Shown here in pieces: positions 10,665 through 19,497 of a stretch of 24,221 nucleotides of DNA (position 1 is the first letter of the stretch; the number at the start of each line of letters is the position of its first letter). The notes below the pieces were generated by a model. It did not search any database. It was not told where the DNA came from and worked only from the letters and a program-made list of their open reading frames with translations. This stretch comes from Reticulitermes lucifugus (Eukaryota; Arthropoda; Insecta; Blattodea; Rhinotermitidae). Location: the NCBI GenBank assembly GCA_026260175.1, contig JAKCWW010005147.1, positions 1,572 through 25,792 of the forward strand, written 5' to 3'. The position numbers and the translations under genes are program-made.

Positions 10665-10905
10665 CTGACCGTGTTGGTGTGGCGGTACAACGCTTCATTT
10701 GTATTCGAGAAGTATCCGGTTTGAATCCCGACTGGAAATCTGGTTATATTGAATGGAATTTGTCGTGGTGTCCTCTGCCCGTCAACTCAAATGCCGGAAT
10801 AGTAACTCGATTTGTCCATGACCGCTTCCTTCCAGATCCTCTCCAATTTACCATTCACCAGCTATCCTGCCATCGACACTATGTAGTGTAAGGCACTGAC
10901 AGGGT
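10665..10905 (+). mobile_element. Probable decayed tRNA-derived SINE, plus strand
   Basis: GTGTGGCGGTACAACGC at about 10676 resembles an A box. TCCGGTTTGAATCCCGACTGG at about 10710-10730 is a near-perfect B box context. The spacing of about 35-40 bases fits a tRNA head. The following tail ends near gtgtaaggcactgacagg. A different family from the GC-rich SINE just upstream. Confidence 0.55.
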
Positions 10906-11399
10906 TCTTACAAAGAACAAAAAATAAGCTGATTGATTTCAAATGAAGACATTAACTTTCTTGTGTCCCGAAGTTAGTGGCCAGTAAAAAGTTTTAATCG
11001 CGATTTAACAAATCATAATCTTCATAGGAAAGAAAGTGAAATGAAAAAGAACAAATGTTGAAGAAGTAATTTTTCCTTTAGGCTTCTTCACACTTTCTGT
11101 CTGAAACTTCATTTATCTTTCATCGCAGCCAAGTTTTTGATCACACTGTTCGAAACTTGGAAGCCTCTGATGTGATATTTAAAGCAGAGTGTAACAAACT
11201 GTGCTTAGGACACCCGTAGAGACATGGGAAATTTTAAATGCAACGAATTTTTGAAATCCTTATTTCTTGTGTAACAAATATAGGATATTTGAACGGATAT
11301 TCACTACATACAGCATACAAGGAGTAGTCAAACTAATTAATTGACTTATTAAACTCCAAAGAGCAGAGTCCTTCTTGAGAAGCTAACAGGTCCTCAGCT
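10906..11399. other. Unannotated non-coding stretch
   Basis: Nothing recognised except that the right end merges into the 3' tail of the LINE fragment. Confidence 0.5.
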
Positions 11400-11642
11400 A
11401 ATCAAGAAATTCCCCGAATTTTATGGAACCTGAAGTTTCATGACCTTGTTTACAAAAGCCCACCACTTTCCCCAATCTTCAACCAAATTAATCCTTTCTC
11501 CGCCCTCCCATTCTAGTTCTTCCAGATCCACTTTAATATTATTCTTTCGTATATGCCTAGATCTTTCATATGGCCTCTGTCCATCACGTTTCTGCACCAA
11601 CGTCCTGTATGCACCTTTCCTGTTCCCCATACGTGCCACATA
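11400..11642 (-). pseudogene. LINE (RTE-like) C-terminus and start of 3' UTR, 5' truncated
   Basis: The minus strand from about 11640 reads VARMGNRKGAYRTLVQKRDG, continues through NNIKVDLEELEW and ends WWAFVNKVMKLQVP at the stop codon 11421-11423. This is the conserved tail of an insect non-LTR retrotransposon reverse transcriptase (consensus blocks HVARMG, GKP.GKRP, W.DNIK.DL, DRWRALVN.VMNL.VP). All 72 codons are uninterrupted, though the GRPRRRW block is altered to YERSRHI. After the stop, attcggggaatt also follows the LINE at 21.95 kb, showing a shared 3' UTR. It is 5' truncated and lacks the endonuclease and catalytic domain, so it is dead. Confidence 0.85.
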
Positions 11643-11711
11643 AGAAGTTGCCTTACATTAAAATCTGATATATTATAGACTGTACTCATTTTCTTTGAAA
11701 TCGAAAATTTC

Positions 11712-11790
11712 TTAGGTGCTAGTGGTTAGAGGTCTTGTACTTCAAATCCGGACTGTATATGTTAAACTCAGGGGGACCTACAGAAATATA
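11712..11790 (+). mobile_element. tRNA-like SINE head fragment
   Basis: GGTGCTAGTGGTTAGAGG looks like a tRNA 5' region with A box. TTCAAATCCGGACTG about 15 bases later looks like the B box. The spacing is shorter than in a real tRNA and the acceptor stem does not pair, so it is a remnant and not a tRNA gene. Confidence 0.45.
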
Positions 11791-12240
11791 GGTGTTGCAA
11801 ACTGGGTTTAAGAGTTTTACAAGACACTTCAGTAACAATATTTGTCGAGTAGTGTCATTACCTTTCGCGCTCTATGACCGTACGAACATTCTCGTTCCGC
11901 TGGATACTTCTTGCCATAATTGATCCAAAGACGATTCCATCCCACGAAGATATCTTGTTACCTAATATACACAATGACAGCTCTGAGTTGGTATATAAAT
12001 ACTTTCTTAGATAATTTCTTCTTATTTTGTAGTTGGGCCCTTTTATTTTTTTCCAGGACATAAGCCTAGGTCATTATAATTTTTTTTTTAAAAGTAATGC
12101 GTTTAGTTAACTCCACATGTACATACTTAAAGAGTTACACAGTCGGTTCTTTGGTTAATTGCCTCAATATGTTTTAGGTTATTTGACTAATTAATTCTCT
12201 GTGTTACTTTGCTCTTTTGGGATGTCGCACGAAGTAGGTT
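11791..12240. other. Unannotated non-coding stretch
   Basis: Nothing recognised. A reverse frame of 67 codons at 11858-12061 has no domain. Confidence 0.5.
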
Positions 12241-12310
12241 GGTAATTTGTTACCGACGTTTCGGGTCAACTTTTCGGTCTCATCTTCAAGGGTCAAGCAG
12301 TCCAAGAAGA
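12241..12310 (-). mobile_element. Penelope-like terminus fragment with hammerhead-like core, minus strand
   Basis: On the minus strand: gcttgacccttgaagatgag, then accgaaaagttgac, then ccgaaacgtcgg. TGAAGA is at plus 12283-12288 and GAAA at plus 12259-12262. The order and spacing match 7563-7616 and 14977-15014. A perfect small hairpin, ggtaa-tttg-ttacc, lies directly beyond GAAACGTC. Confidence 0.45.
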
Positions 12311-12948
12311 ATTATCTCACATACATAAGGGTTAACTATTTAAATAACTATAGATTATTTGTATTGTTTAGTTGGTTCTTATTTAAGTTTGATGTATTCT
12401 TATTTTATTGGCTAACTAAGTGATTAGTAACTTTGCCATTAAGTAACAGATTATGTTGGTAGTTGTTTATTTATAGTGCCACCCATCCCCTTGCAATATT
12501 TCACACTACCAGTGATGGCTTTTGGTAGTGATTCCCCCTTTTAAAAGAGACTTCACCCTCAACTGCGGCAATTTCTTTGATCTCTTTTGAAATTAAGGCA
12601 ATATGTATTAGCAGAATGAATGACTTGGCATGAATGTAACGCTCGAAGCAACCAGTGTACGAGGACTTATCTGCTTGCTAATTCAGTGACAGGCGTTACT
12701 GTCACGTGAGCCATGTGGATCTCTTTCCTCTCGAGTGTTTTTTATCCCTCCTGTGACTTGTTACTCTTCCATAAGATGCAAGTGTTCCACAAATGTTTCA
12801 CGCGAAAAAACATAAGACACAAAGTACTACTACCTACTTCAAGTACTTCCCTGCTGAATAATTTATATTGAAATTACTAGTATTGGTGTAAAGATAAAAG
12901 AACCTTGAAGTAGATCGAACTTTAGGCATTGGTAGTTAAACTCGTCTC
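12311..12948. other. Unannotated non-coding stretch
   Basis: Nothing recognised. Confidence 0.5.
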
Positions 12949-13055
12949 CCCCTAACTACCAACTAACCTACAAAGTAACTAAGTGAATGAAGCAGTGTCC
13001 TCCTTAAGAAATTCATATTTGTTCATTCCGTCAAAAAAGTTCCCATATCTGTGTT
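12949..13055 (-). repeat. Dispersed repeat, copy B (partner at 3.9 kb)
   Basis: In reverse complement it contains aatttcttaaggaggacact and ttactttgtaggttagttgg, corresponding to the copy at 3889-3985. The conceptual peptides share NFLRRTL. Confidence 0.5.
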
Positions 13056-13515
13056 ACGCAGAGCTTCGTCACCGCGTTTCTGAGGCAGTTCACTTCAGTC
13101 TCTAATTTCACACCCCGTTTTTTAAAAAATTACTTTAATGTTATCCTTCCATCTGCGCCTAGTTGTGTAAAGTGATCCTGAATTGTAAGTTAGTAAAACC
13201 AAATTTTGATGCAGTACAAAATTTGAAGCCCCGTCTGGAAATTTGGACTCCAGGAATTATGCTCTTAAACGTGTTCCGTTTCAAATTTATTCTAAGTTAC
13301 TGAATCGTTTAGAGCAGTTGTTTTCGAAGTGTGTTTCTCGGACCGCTACTCTTCTCTGAGCTTTATTTACGTGTTCTCGAAACGCGCACATCCTTCGGAG
13401 TAAATAATTTACATTGATGTATTTTGTATTTTAGTGTTCTTTTTTTCGTATTTTATTAAAATTTGGATTCCAGATATTTTTAAAAGCACTTTTGCTGCTA
13501 AACTTTAATATCTGT
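13056..13515. other. Unannotated non-coding stretch
   Basis: Nothing recognised. Confidence 0.5.
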
Positions 13516-13518
13516 AAG

Positions 13519-13560
13519 CAGTGATCTGCAAATTTTTGGCCCTTGCGAGCCGCATTCCAT
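13519..13560 (+). mobile_element. Possible hAT-like left end
   Basis: CAGTGATCTGCAAATTTTTG followed by GCCCTTGCGAGCCGCATT resembles the ends of many hAT elements (CAGTG, then a GGCC/GAGCCGCA block). A degenerate partner ctttgcaggtgaactac lies at about 13765-13781, but no 8-bp duplication is evident, so the extent is unknown. Confidence 0.3.
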
Positions 13561-13781
13561 TTCAAACTCCCAGAATCTTCCGCTTGTATTGGATACATTG
13601 ATATGTTGTGTTTATGTCTCAAGTGATACATTCTCATGCACTATAGCCTTTGCAGTCACAGTTTCAAGGAATATGCACGCGATTACGTTCAGAAGTTCTG
13701 TGAAAGCAGCTAACTGCAAGACCAAATGTGACAGAGCAGCAGTGTGCGCTGCCGGTACTGCTCTTTGCAGGTGAACTACGA

Positions 13782-14818
13782 AATTTATTCATCCAAGTTT
13801 GAAATTTCAGTACCGACTTAGCGTACCCGCCATCGCCGTTTATTGCTGCTGTCTTGTGCTCTTGCTCGTAACTACCACCAAATCGTACCCTTACTTAATG
13901 CATTATTACTGTAAGCGTACTGCTCATGAAGGCTAAATTCGTGCTATAGCGATTAAAAAAAGACCAAATTAGCAGAGACAAGCGTACGTTTAATATGAAA
14001 ACCCGTTTGAATACAATAGAATCGCTGTATTCTATGAACTGTGTGGTAGGTTAGCTCTCAGATCCTGTCGGGGTAGTTTTTTATGTTAGAACTGTGTAAG
14101 ATTGCATCTACACCTCGTGCCGTTATGTTTCTATTGTTTTAAATCTGTATCGTCATTTTATGTAAACAGATTTTGACACCGTTGTAATTAAGACAAAACA
14201 GTTGACAGCTTGAGATGCTAATCTCATATCCGTTTTTCAAAATAGTTTTTTTTATTAAAGTTGTAAAACATATGCATCATTATTTCTAGGAGCAGCGTAT
14301 TAAACAAAAAAGCGTGGCGTATTCAGATATTAACAATCTTGAAGAACTTCATAAAAAATACTGTTTTTTCCTTGGTTTGAATCGGCTGAGCCTTTGATAA
14401 ATTTGAGCTTTTTCTAGCGTACTTTACTTTTTTTTTATCAGAAGAGACAGGCGTATGGGTGTTTTATGCTTCTAAAACTTTGAGCCTCCTTTTGCAGTTT
14501 AGTGGTCGGAGAGTCACCAGCTCTTGGTATCTGATATAGACACTGTACATTAAAACAAAGTTGCATGTGCAAAGACATATCTCCTAGCGTCACAATACCC
14601 TCTCCCGTTAATTTAAGAACATTATGTGCCTTTCGGCGAAAATTTCCACCCAAAGTTTGGCGGAGAGAGCATGCATTGGAACCAGCAATCAGCACTGCAG
14701 CTAGAGGAAGGACTTGCATGAAGCAAACAGAAGTGCGTAGTATGTAAACAAATGCCAGCTAACAACTGACATATCACACGACGTAGCAAATAATTTGCAA
14801 TTATCACGATCGTGTAAA
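13782..14818. other. Unannotated non-coding stretch
   Basis: Frames at 14438-14933 on both strands overlap one another without any motif. Nothing recognised. Confidence 0.5.
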
Positions 14819-15078
14819 TTCTTAATATGAACCTTGATTTCAGGCTTCCGCCGCGATGTTGATGAGATCTGCCCTCTTCTGGGGTATTACGCGGCGTCGT
14901 GTGGTAATTGCTACCCCGCCGTACTTTCCACATTCTACGTATGGGTTGCTGGTTTTCTTTCCCACTCGAACTCTTGACCCGTGAAGATGGGACCGATACG
15001 TTATACCGAAACGTCGTTAAACACTTACCACACGACGCCGCGTAATACCTCAGAGGAGCGCAGATTTCTTAATATGAA
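14819..15078 (+). mobile_element. Foldback element with hammerhead-like core (copy 2), target duplication present
   Basis: ttcttaatatgaa stands at 14819-14831 and again at 15066-15078, a 13-bp duplication around a 234-bp element. Inside, the arms 14865-14907 and 15025-15064 are inverted. The 25 innermost bases (14883-14907 and 15025-15049) pair perfectly, and the outer part pairs with few mismatches. Between them are a possible stem III half ACG (14937-14939) with UA, GGGTTG (14943-14948) that can pair with TTGACCC (14974-14980, one G bulged), TGAAGA (14982-14987), and GAAACGT (15008-15014). The order matches a type I hammerhead, with core position C3 replaced by G and one extra U. About 33 bases lie between the left duplication and the left arm. 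No protein is encoded. Confidence 0.75.
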
Positions 15079-16120
15079 TATACAATAAATGTCATCTGTT
15101 AAACCTCAAACAAAACAATTTAAGAGTATAAGGGCAATAATAATGTTTTAAGAAATTTACCAACGAATGAAATTATATCTGAGGACAAAGAAATAAGTTA
15201 TGAATTACAAAGGTGTAGTGCGAGATATATTGGTCAGCTATAGAAAAATTTGCGCTCAGAAAATATAGGTGCTGTATTGGCGAAAGGACAGTTCAAAGGC
15301 ATGTTGTATAACAGGATGAAATTTCAAGCAAAACTTCCGACTAATAATTTTAGCTTATTCAATGTTCAAAGATCTATTAAGACTATAGACCTGTATAATA
15401 ATTCTTATATTCAGAACATCGCCTGTCCTATAATCGGCTACGCTAAAAGTCTCGTGTGGTTGGCTATCACTAGCGTGCCAAGGAGGCAATCCCCTAATAT
15501 CTGTGTGCAAGTGTTGGGTCACAGCCGATCTGTGTAACTTACAGTTCACCATCACTCAAGGCTCAGTTTACTCTGACACGTAATGATTTCATATTACGCA
15601 ATTTAATCACTATTAATTTTTGAAAGCCGTCGATGCTTTATAATGTCAAAATACGAATATGTCTGAAACTTAAGCCACTTTTGAACATGAGGACACAAAG
15701 CAATAACCTGTTACAGCGACCACAGGCTCTTTGATGTAAATCAAAGCAGTTCTGTCGTTAATGTTGAAATCAAATTATCGCTATTATACATTCAGCAACG
15801 GTTGATTTTTTTTAAGTTAGGTCGCAGATGGCTTCCTGCTTGCTAATGGCGAGGTATAAATAATATTACCGTCACCGTAATACGTAGCAAATATCGATAA
15901 AATGCGTTAGTTATAAAATTACTACCAATTCACTAACAAATTAGCAAACTAACTGGATGTCTGCTAGTAATGTCCTAAGGTGTAACAACACCAATGTTCG
16001 GTCCACTTTCCATCTACACAGCCTGTCTAATTCTATCGTGATATCATATTCTCCGCTTTACACGAAGTTGTGCGATCAAAATTCGGAACGAGACCTGATG
16101 CTTTTATGGCGGTAAAGATT
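15079..16120. other. Unannotated non-coding stretch
   Basis: The 95-codon forward frame at 15250-15537 and its reverse shadow have no recognisable domain. Nothing else recognised. Confidence 0.5.
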
Positions 16121-16298
16121 TGTATTCTGGTCTTGTGGGTTAAGACACTGTGAAGTCTGTTAAGTTGTCGACAAAGTTTATGAAGATCATTGATCTACTT
16201 CTTCACTCTTCAGAGTAGGAGAAGCAGGCAATATTTTTATCCGAAATATCGTTACCCATCTACCAGACCCACGGTGCCATAACCCAGAAGACCACAAT
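16121..16298 (+). mobile_element. Foldback element (copy 3), Penelope-like
   Basis: The left arm 16125-16152 and right arm 16270-16297 are inverted and match at 23 of 28 positions (left gtgggttaagacactgtg against right cacggtgccataaccca). Between them, CTTCAGAGTAGGAG, then GGCAATATTTTTATCC, then GAAATATCG (GAAA at 16243-16246) follow the arm-core-GAAA-arm order of the copies at 1.5 and 14.9 kb. The CTGANGA part is not intact here. Confidence 0.6.
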
Positions 16299-16684
16299 AT
16301 GAAGAGAAATTGTAAGTTTCTTTTCTCCGCACAGTAACTATATATTCATTCCTTCGTCACCTCTTCGGTTTTGCTATCCTGACAGTAAATTAGCTGTATA
16401 AAAGACGTTCGCCTCTATATATTTCCCTCCAGTACCACAATCTTCTTTTCGTTTAGTTCAAAATAATCTGCTGAGATGTGATCCTGATACTAAAATGTGA
16501 AGATGCCACCCAGCTAATACCAACTCCCTCAATTTAACGCGATTCTATGTGAAATATATCCACCTGCTACCCTCACAACCCATTTCTGAAAAAATCAATC
16601 CTAACTTTCATGTCAGTTATTCCAAAAACGATCCAGTCAAACACAACTACTTTTATTATAAAACAATTCCGTTTCTATAGAATT

Positions 16685-16745
16685 TCGCTACATGTTTCGG
16701 CCAATGAGGCCATCATCGTGGGAAGCGCTTACAAAAATATGTAAT
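16685..16745 (-). mobile_element. Penelope-like terminus with hammerhead-like core, minus strand
   Basis: On the minus strand: cttcccacgatgatggcc, then tcattggcc, then gaaacatgtagc. GATGATGGCC...GGCC forms a 4-bp stem II before GAAA (plus 16695-16698), and CATGT after GAAA is the stem III half. The expected CTGATGA reads ACGATGA, so the core is damaged. The GGCCGAAACATGT string is shared with 17741-17753. Confidence 0.55.
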
Positions 16746-16992
16746 TGAATATATAATGGAATTAAAGATTATTTACTTGTTTTATACGATTCTCGCGCCA
16801 AAAAAATATATTATTTCCCAGAACACTATTAACATATTTATCTTTATAGTGTAGACAGAATGTATTCGCTTTGTCGTAGGCACTGGCTTAAATTGAGACT
16901 AACGTCACTCTTCAGAATATGAATGAAGTTCTTCCCTTTATTAACAAGAACCATACAAGTATAATTACGAAATAACATATCAAATACTTATG

Positions 16993-17045
16993 AACACCTC
17001 TACATATTTCAGCCGTATGACCATACGACAGTCTTCAGTAGGCTT
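16993..17045 (-). mobile_element. Penelope-like terminus with intact CTGAAGA and GAAA boxes, minus strand
   Basis: On the minus strand the sequence reads CTGAAGA (plus 17032-17038), a stem CGTATG-gt-CATACG of six perfect pairs, then GCT and GAAA (plus 17007-17010), then TATGTAG. Both hammerhead boxes keep the consensus, but stem III and the cleavage site upstream are not clean. Confidence 0.5.
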
Positions 17046-17136
17046 CACATTATAGCATATAGCATTCTTACTAAAATTAATTTGTACAACGATACGTACC
17101 TGCAACTTGTTGGTTGCCTACAGCTATTTCTTAAGA

Positions 17137-17517
17137 AACTTAAAATAATATCGGCGAAGTAATACCAAACATGTGATTATACGAAAATATGAGCATTTCT
17201 TTTATATCTATATTTAGGTTTCTTGGTACATCCTGTGTTAACAACTTCGTGTTTTCAGTTTAGATTTTAATCACATTAATTAGAATCTCAGGTACATTGC
17301 AATCAAAGAATGCCTCAGGCCCCCTCGATTATGTGTCCTGTTCCTTTTAGTCAAGCGCTGTACAGCGTAATTACGTGATTACACCCTAAACTGAAAACAT
17401 GAGGCTGTTAACACCGATGGTCTACCAAGAAATCTGAAAATGGATGTACAAGAACTGCACACATTTTCATATAATCATAGGTTTCATATTACTACGTAAA
17501 TGTATCTTTAAATTTAA
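17137..17517. repeat. Large imperfect palindrome, ~145-bp arms
   Basis: The left arm (about 17137-17281) and right arm (about 17367-17517) are inverted copies separated by about 85 bases. Clear paired blocks: gtgttttcagtttag with ctaaactgaaaacat, tttcttggta with taccaagaaa, tgattatacgaaaat with attttcatataatca, and gaagtaatac with atattactac. Identity is roughly 75-80% by eye. No coding potential and no flanking duplication identified. Confidence 0.75.
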
Positions 17518-17670
17518 AAATACTGTTATTTAGCATTTAGAATATAATTAGGGCTCTCAGCGATTGTTTTTAATAACTATAGGCTCATGATGTGTAACGT
17601 GTTTAATCACAGCTCGAGAAAGTCAGGGGGATAATATTCGTGCATAATAGGACATTTCTACACCCGAGGT

Positions 17671-17753
17671 ACATGTAGTAGTGTAATGTAATTCCAGTGA
17701 GTTTTGCTTTTCGTTTCAAGCTTCCTGAGGATAGCCGCATGGCCGAAACATGT
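17671..17753 (+). mobile_element. Best hammerhead-ribozyme-like motif, Penelope-like terminus
   Basis: In order: ACATG (17671-17675, stem III half), UA as the cleavage dinucleotide (17676-17677), GTAGT, which can pair imperfectly with GCTTC (17720-17724, one mismatch and one G-U) as stem I, CTGAGGA (17725-17731, consensus CTGANGA with G at the usual U or A), stem II GCC-gcat-GGC (17734-17743), GAAA (17745-17748), then CATGT (17749-17753), which is perfectly complementary to ACATG. Known: hammerhead motifs occur in the termini of Penelope-like retroelements. Whether this copy can cleave is not known, and the stem II flanks are slightly irregular. Confidence 0.6.
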
Positions 17754-17854
17754 CGAGTTGTTAATAAACACTTGATATGTGACATGCTGCTTATGCTTGG
17801 ATGATTGTTTTTGGTATGTGGTTGTAAGGGCATGGCGGTATTGATGTCCATGTT

Positions 17855-17881
17855 ACAAGTTTCTTTCTCTTTGTTGCAGGG
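17855..17881 (+). promoter_or_regulatory. Splice acceptor with polypyrimidine tract
   Basis: A T/C-rich tract (tttctttctctttgttgcag) runs directly into AG at 17878-17879. The exon opens GG|GGT AGT. The tract and the in-frame coding that follows support a real 3' splice site. Confidence 0.8.
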
Positions 17882-18175
17882 GGTAGTTTGGAGGATACCC
17901 GCATGGAAACTGGGGCCCATCAGGGGGGCCCTGGAGGAATGCCCCCGGGCTCCATATACAATAGTACGGGGGGTGGTGCCCCTCGGTCTAACAGTAGCAG
18001 TAGTTCTGCATCACCACCGACGTCAGCACCAACTCCATCGGTTAACGCAGCGGCAGCCGCCATGTTGGTCGTCCCGCAACCAATAAATGCGTCCAAGATG
18101 GGTCAACAGCAGGGCAGTATCATGTCCACCAATGGAGGGACAGGGCGAAAGTACCAGTGCAAGATGTGTCCCCAG
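17880..18175 (+). CDS. Internal coding exon of a C2H2 zinc-finger transcription factor, rotund/squeeze-like
   Basis: Seen: an open stretch of 98 codons (17882-18175), preceded by two bases that complete a codon split with the previous exon. It is bounded by a strong acceptor (ttgttgcag) and a strong donor (cag|gtaagc). The peptide starts GSLEDTRMETG, goes through Gly/Pro-rich, Ser-rich and Ala-rich low-complexity segments (runs SSSSS and AAAAA), and ends GRKYQCKMCPQ, where C-x2-C is the first half of a C2H2 finger. The exon ends on a codon boundary, so the rest of the finger must lie in the next exon, outside this window. Read-through past the donor gives only VSKGRF and a stop. Known: insect Rotund/Squeeze and vertebrate ZNF384/ZNF362 are nuclear DNA-binding regulators with a similar finger start after a low-complexity N-terminus. 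Inference: this is an orthologue of that family. Rotund and Squeeze cannot be told apart here, so no symbol is given. Another C2H2 family with a KYQCKMC finger remains possible. Confidence 0.8.
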
Positions 18176-18181
18176 GTAAGC
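18173..18181 (+). promoter_or_regulatory. Splice donor
   Basis: The sequence cag|gtaagc matches the 5' splice consensus closely. It falls exactly after the finger residues CKMCPQ, where the reading frame loses its conserved character. Confidence 0.8.
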
Positions 18182-18744
18182 AAAGGTCGCTTCTAAGTAT
18201 ATCTATTGTGCATTTAATGTAACAGTTTTCTCCATCTCCTCCCATTAGAGTGCAGGGTTCAGGGTTGACGACGAAGCTTTAACCGGCAAGTCACATAACA
18301 CGTAGAGACCCGCGATAGAAAAATTTCTATGTAACTTTTGCTTTATTACATCTTGCTGTCGGGAATATTTTATGCGACGTAAGGATTAGCATTGGTTTTT
18401 CTCATGTCACTTAATTAAGTACATCATTAACTTCTTATTTAACGACACTGTGAATTGCTGTCATGAGAGACTGTTAGTCTGCGTGCACACAAATTTAAAT
18501 CGAGTCCTGTCAAGTCATATCAAATCGTGGCTTAATTACGAATTACTTAATTACTGCAAAGAGAAGCCGTCAGTTGCAGGCGACTCCGTTCACAGCGTGA
18601 CAGAGTTCTACAGGAACACTATGCGTAGAAGATGGTCTGCCTTTGTACCAGCTTAGTGATTCAGAATCGATTCGATTTGACTGGACCCAATTCGGTGAAT
18701 GTGGCCGGATCCTAAGTAGGATATGCTGGTACGTGTGTGTATAG
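18182..18744. other. Unannotated intron start
   Basis: Directly downstream of the donor. No continuation of the zinc finger is found in any frame. The 68-codon forward frame at 18450-18656 has no motif. Confidence 0.5.
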
Positions 18745-18751
18745 AATTTAG

Positions 18752-18815
18752 GATACGTAGATAGGTAGCTACGTAGGTAGATAGATAGGTAGGTAGGTAG
18801 GTGTATGGGTAAGTT
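18752..18815. repeat. GTAG/GATA-type microsatellite
   Basis: Repeats of GTAG, GATA and TAGGTAGG from about 18752 to 18815. The reverse frame through them is an artefact. Confidence 0.85.
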
Positions 18816-18830
18816 TATATACGGATTAAC

Positions 18831-19202
18831 ATAGGGTAGGTGCATTTTTGGATCTCAGGCTATATACCTGTCATCTAAATTCTTATTTTACGGTCGTCAT
18901 TGCAAAGTGACACGTCACTATGTTGCTGTAGGTTGTGCAATGTTGCCAAGTGTTACGTAATTGCGGAGTAATGGCTCTCCAGTTTTTGCACTGTGAATGC
19001 AGTACAGGTGAGGACGCTATTTCTGCAGAAATAAAAATGCTGTTATTACAGTACTTCCAGCGCAGTTGTCTCTGTGGATTATTTAGCTTGAGGGGTAAAG
19101 TAGTTGCTGTGCTGTGCACTGAGTTAAAAAAATACTCAACTGTACATGTTTCTACTCGTATTGCATACTTTGCTTTTTTTTGGTCATACCTGTTACTTCT
19201 TG
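18831..19202. other. Unannotated non-coding stretch
   Basis: Opposing frames at 18883-19216 show no domain. Nothing recognised. Confidence 0.5.
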
Positions 19203-19490
19203 CGACAGGTCCGTAGACTCTTCCAAAGCTAGTTCTCCAGAGAGTGCAATCTAGTGCACCCCCTTCAAATTCCAGTACCCTCTCTTTTCCGTATGGTCAT
19301 CCAGTAGCTGCTTACGTCTTCTTCTTTGTCTTCTGCTACCTTTCATCTTTCCTTCAATAAGGTGTTTTAGAAGGCAGTTCCTACGCAACATGTGACCTAT
19401 CCATTTAGCCTTCCTTGTTTTTATCGTATGTAAAATATTCCTTTATTCCTTGACTCTGTTCAATACTTCTTCATTTCTCACACGATTCAT
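19203..19490 (-). pseudogene. Second LINE family, reverse-transcriptase C-terminal relic
   Basis: Read on the minus strand from 19490 it gives MNRVRNEEVLNRVKE, a stop, then TIKTRKAKWIGHMLRRNCLL and KHLIEGK, then RRRRKQLLDD and YWNLK, a second stop, and LALEE. This is the characteristic tail of an insect LINE (consensus RRKA.WIGH.LRRNCLL.H.IEGK...RRRKQLLDDLKE..GYW.LK). It is different from the GHVARMG family elsewhere in the window. Two in-frame stops and a deletion after IEGK show it is dead. Confidence 0.85.
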
Positions 19491-19497
19491 GCCTGTG

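Larger units (their letters stand above)
1..17879 (+). other. Presumed intron upstream of the zinc-finger exon
   Basis: No other frame in this span shows a recognisable domain, codon bias or paired splice sites. Everything identifiable is transposon debris or simple repeat. Because the exon at 17880 needs an upstream exon, this stretch is inferred to be intron, at least near the exon. Whether it is one intron or also includes upstream intergenic DNA cannot be told from the window. Confidence 0.55.

Noticed and set aside
11712..11760. Possible tRNA gene
   Set aside because: A and B boxes are too close and no acceptor or anticodon stem pairs, so treated as a SINE fragment.
15250..15537. 95-codon forward frame as a small gene
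   Set aside because: No recognisable domain, no codon bias and a similar reverse-strand frame.
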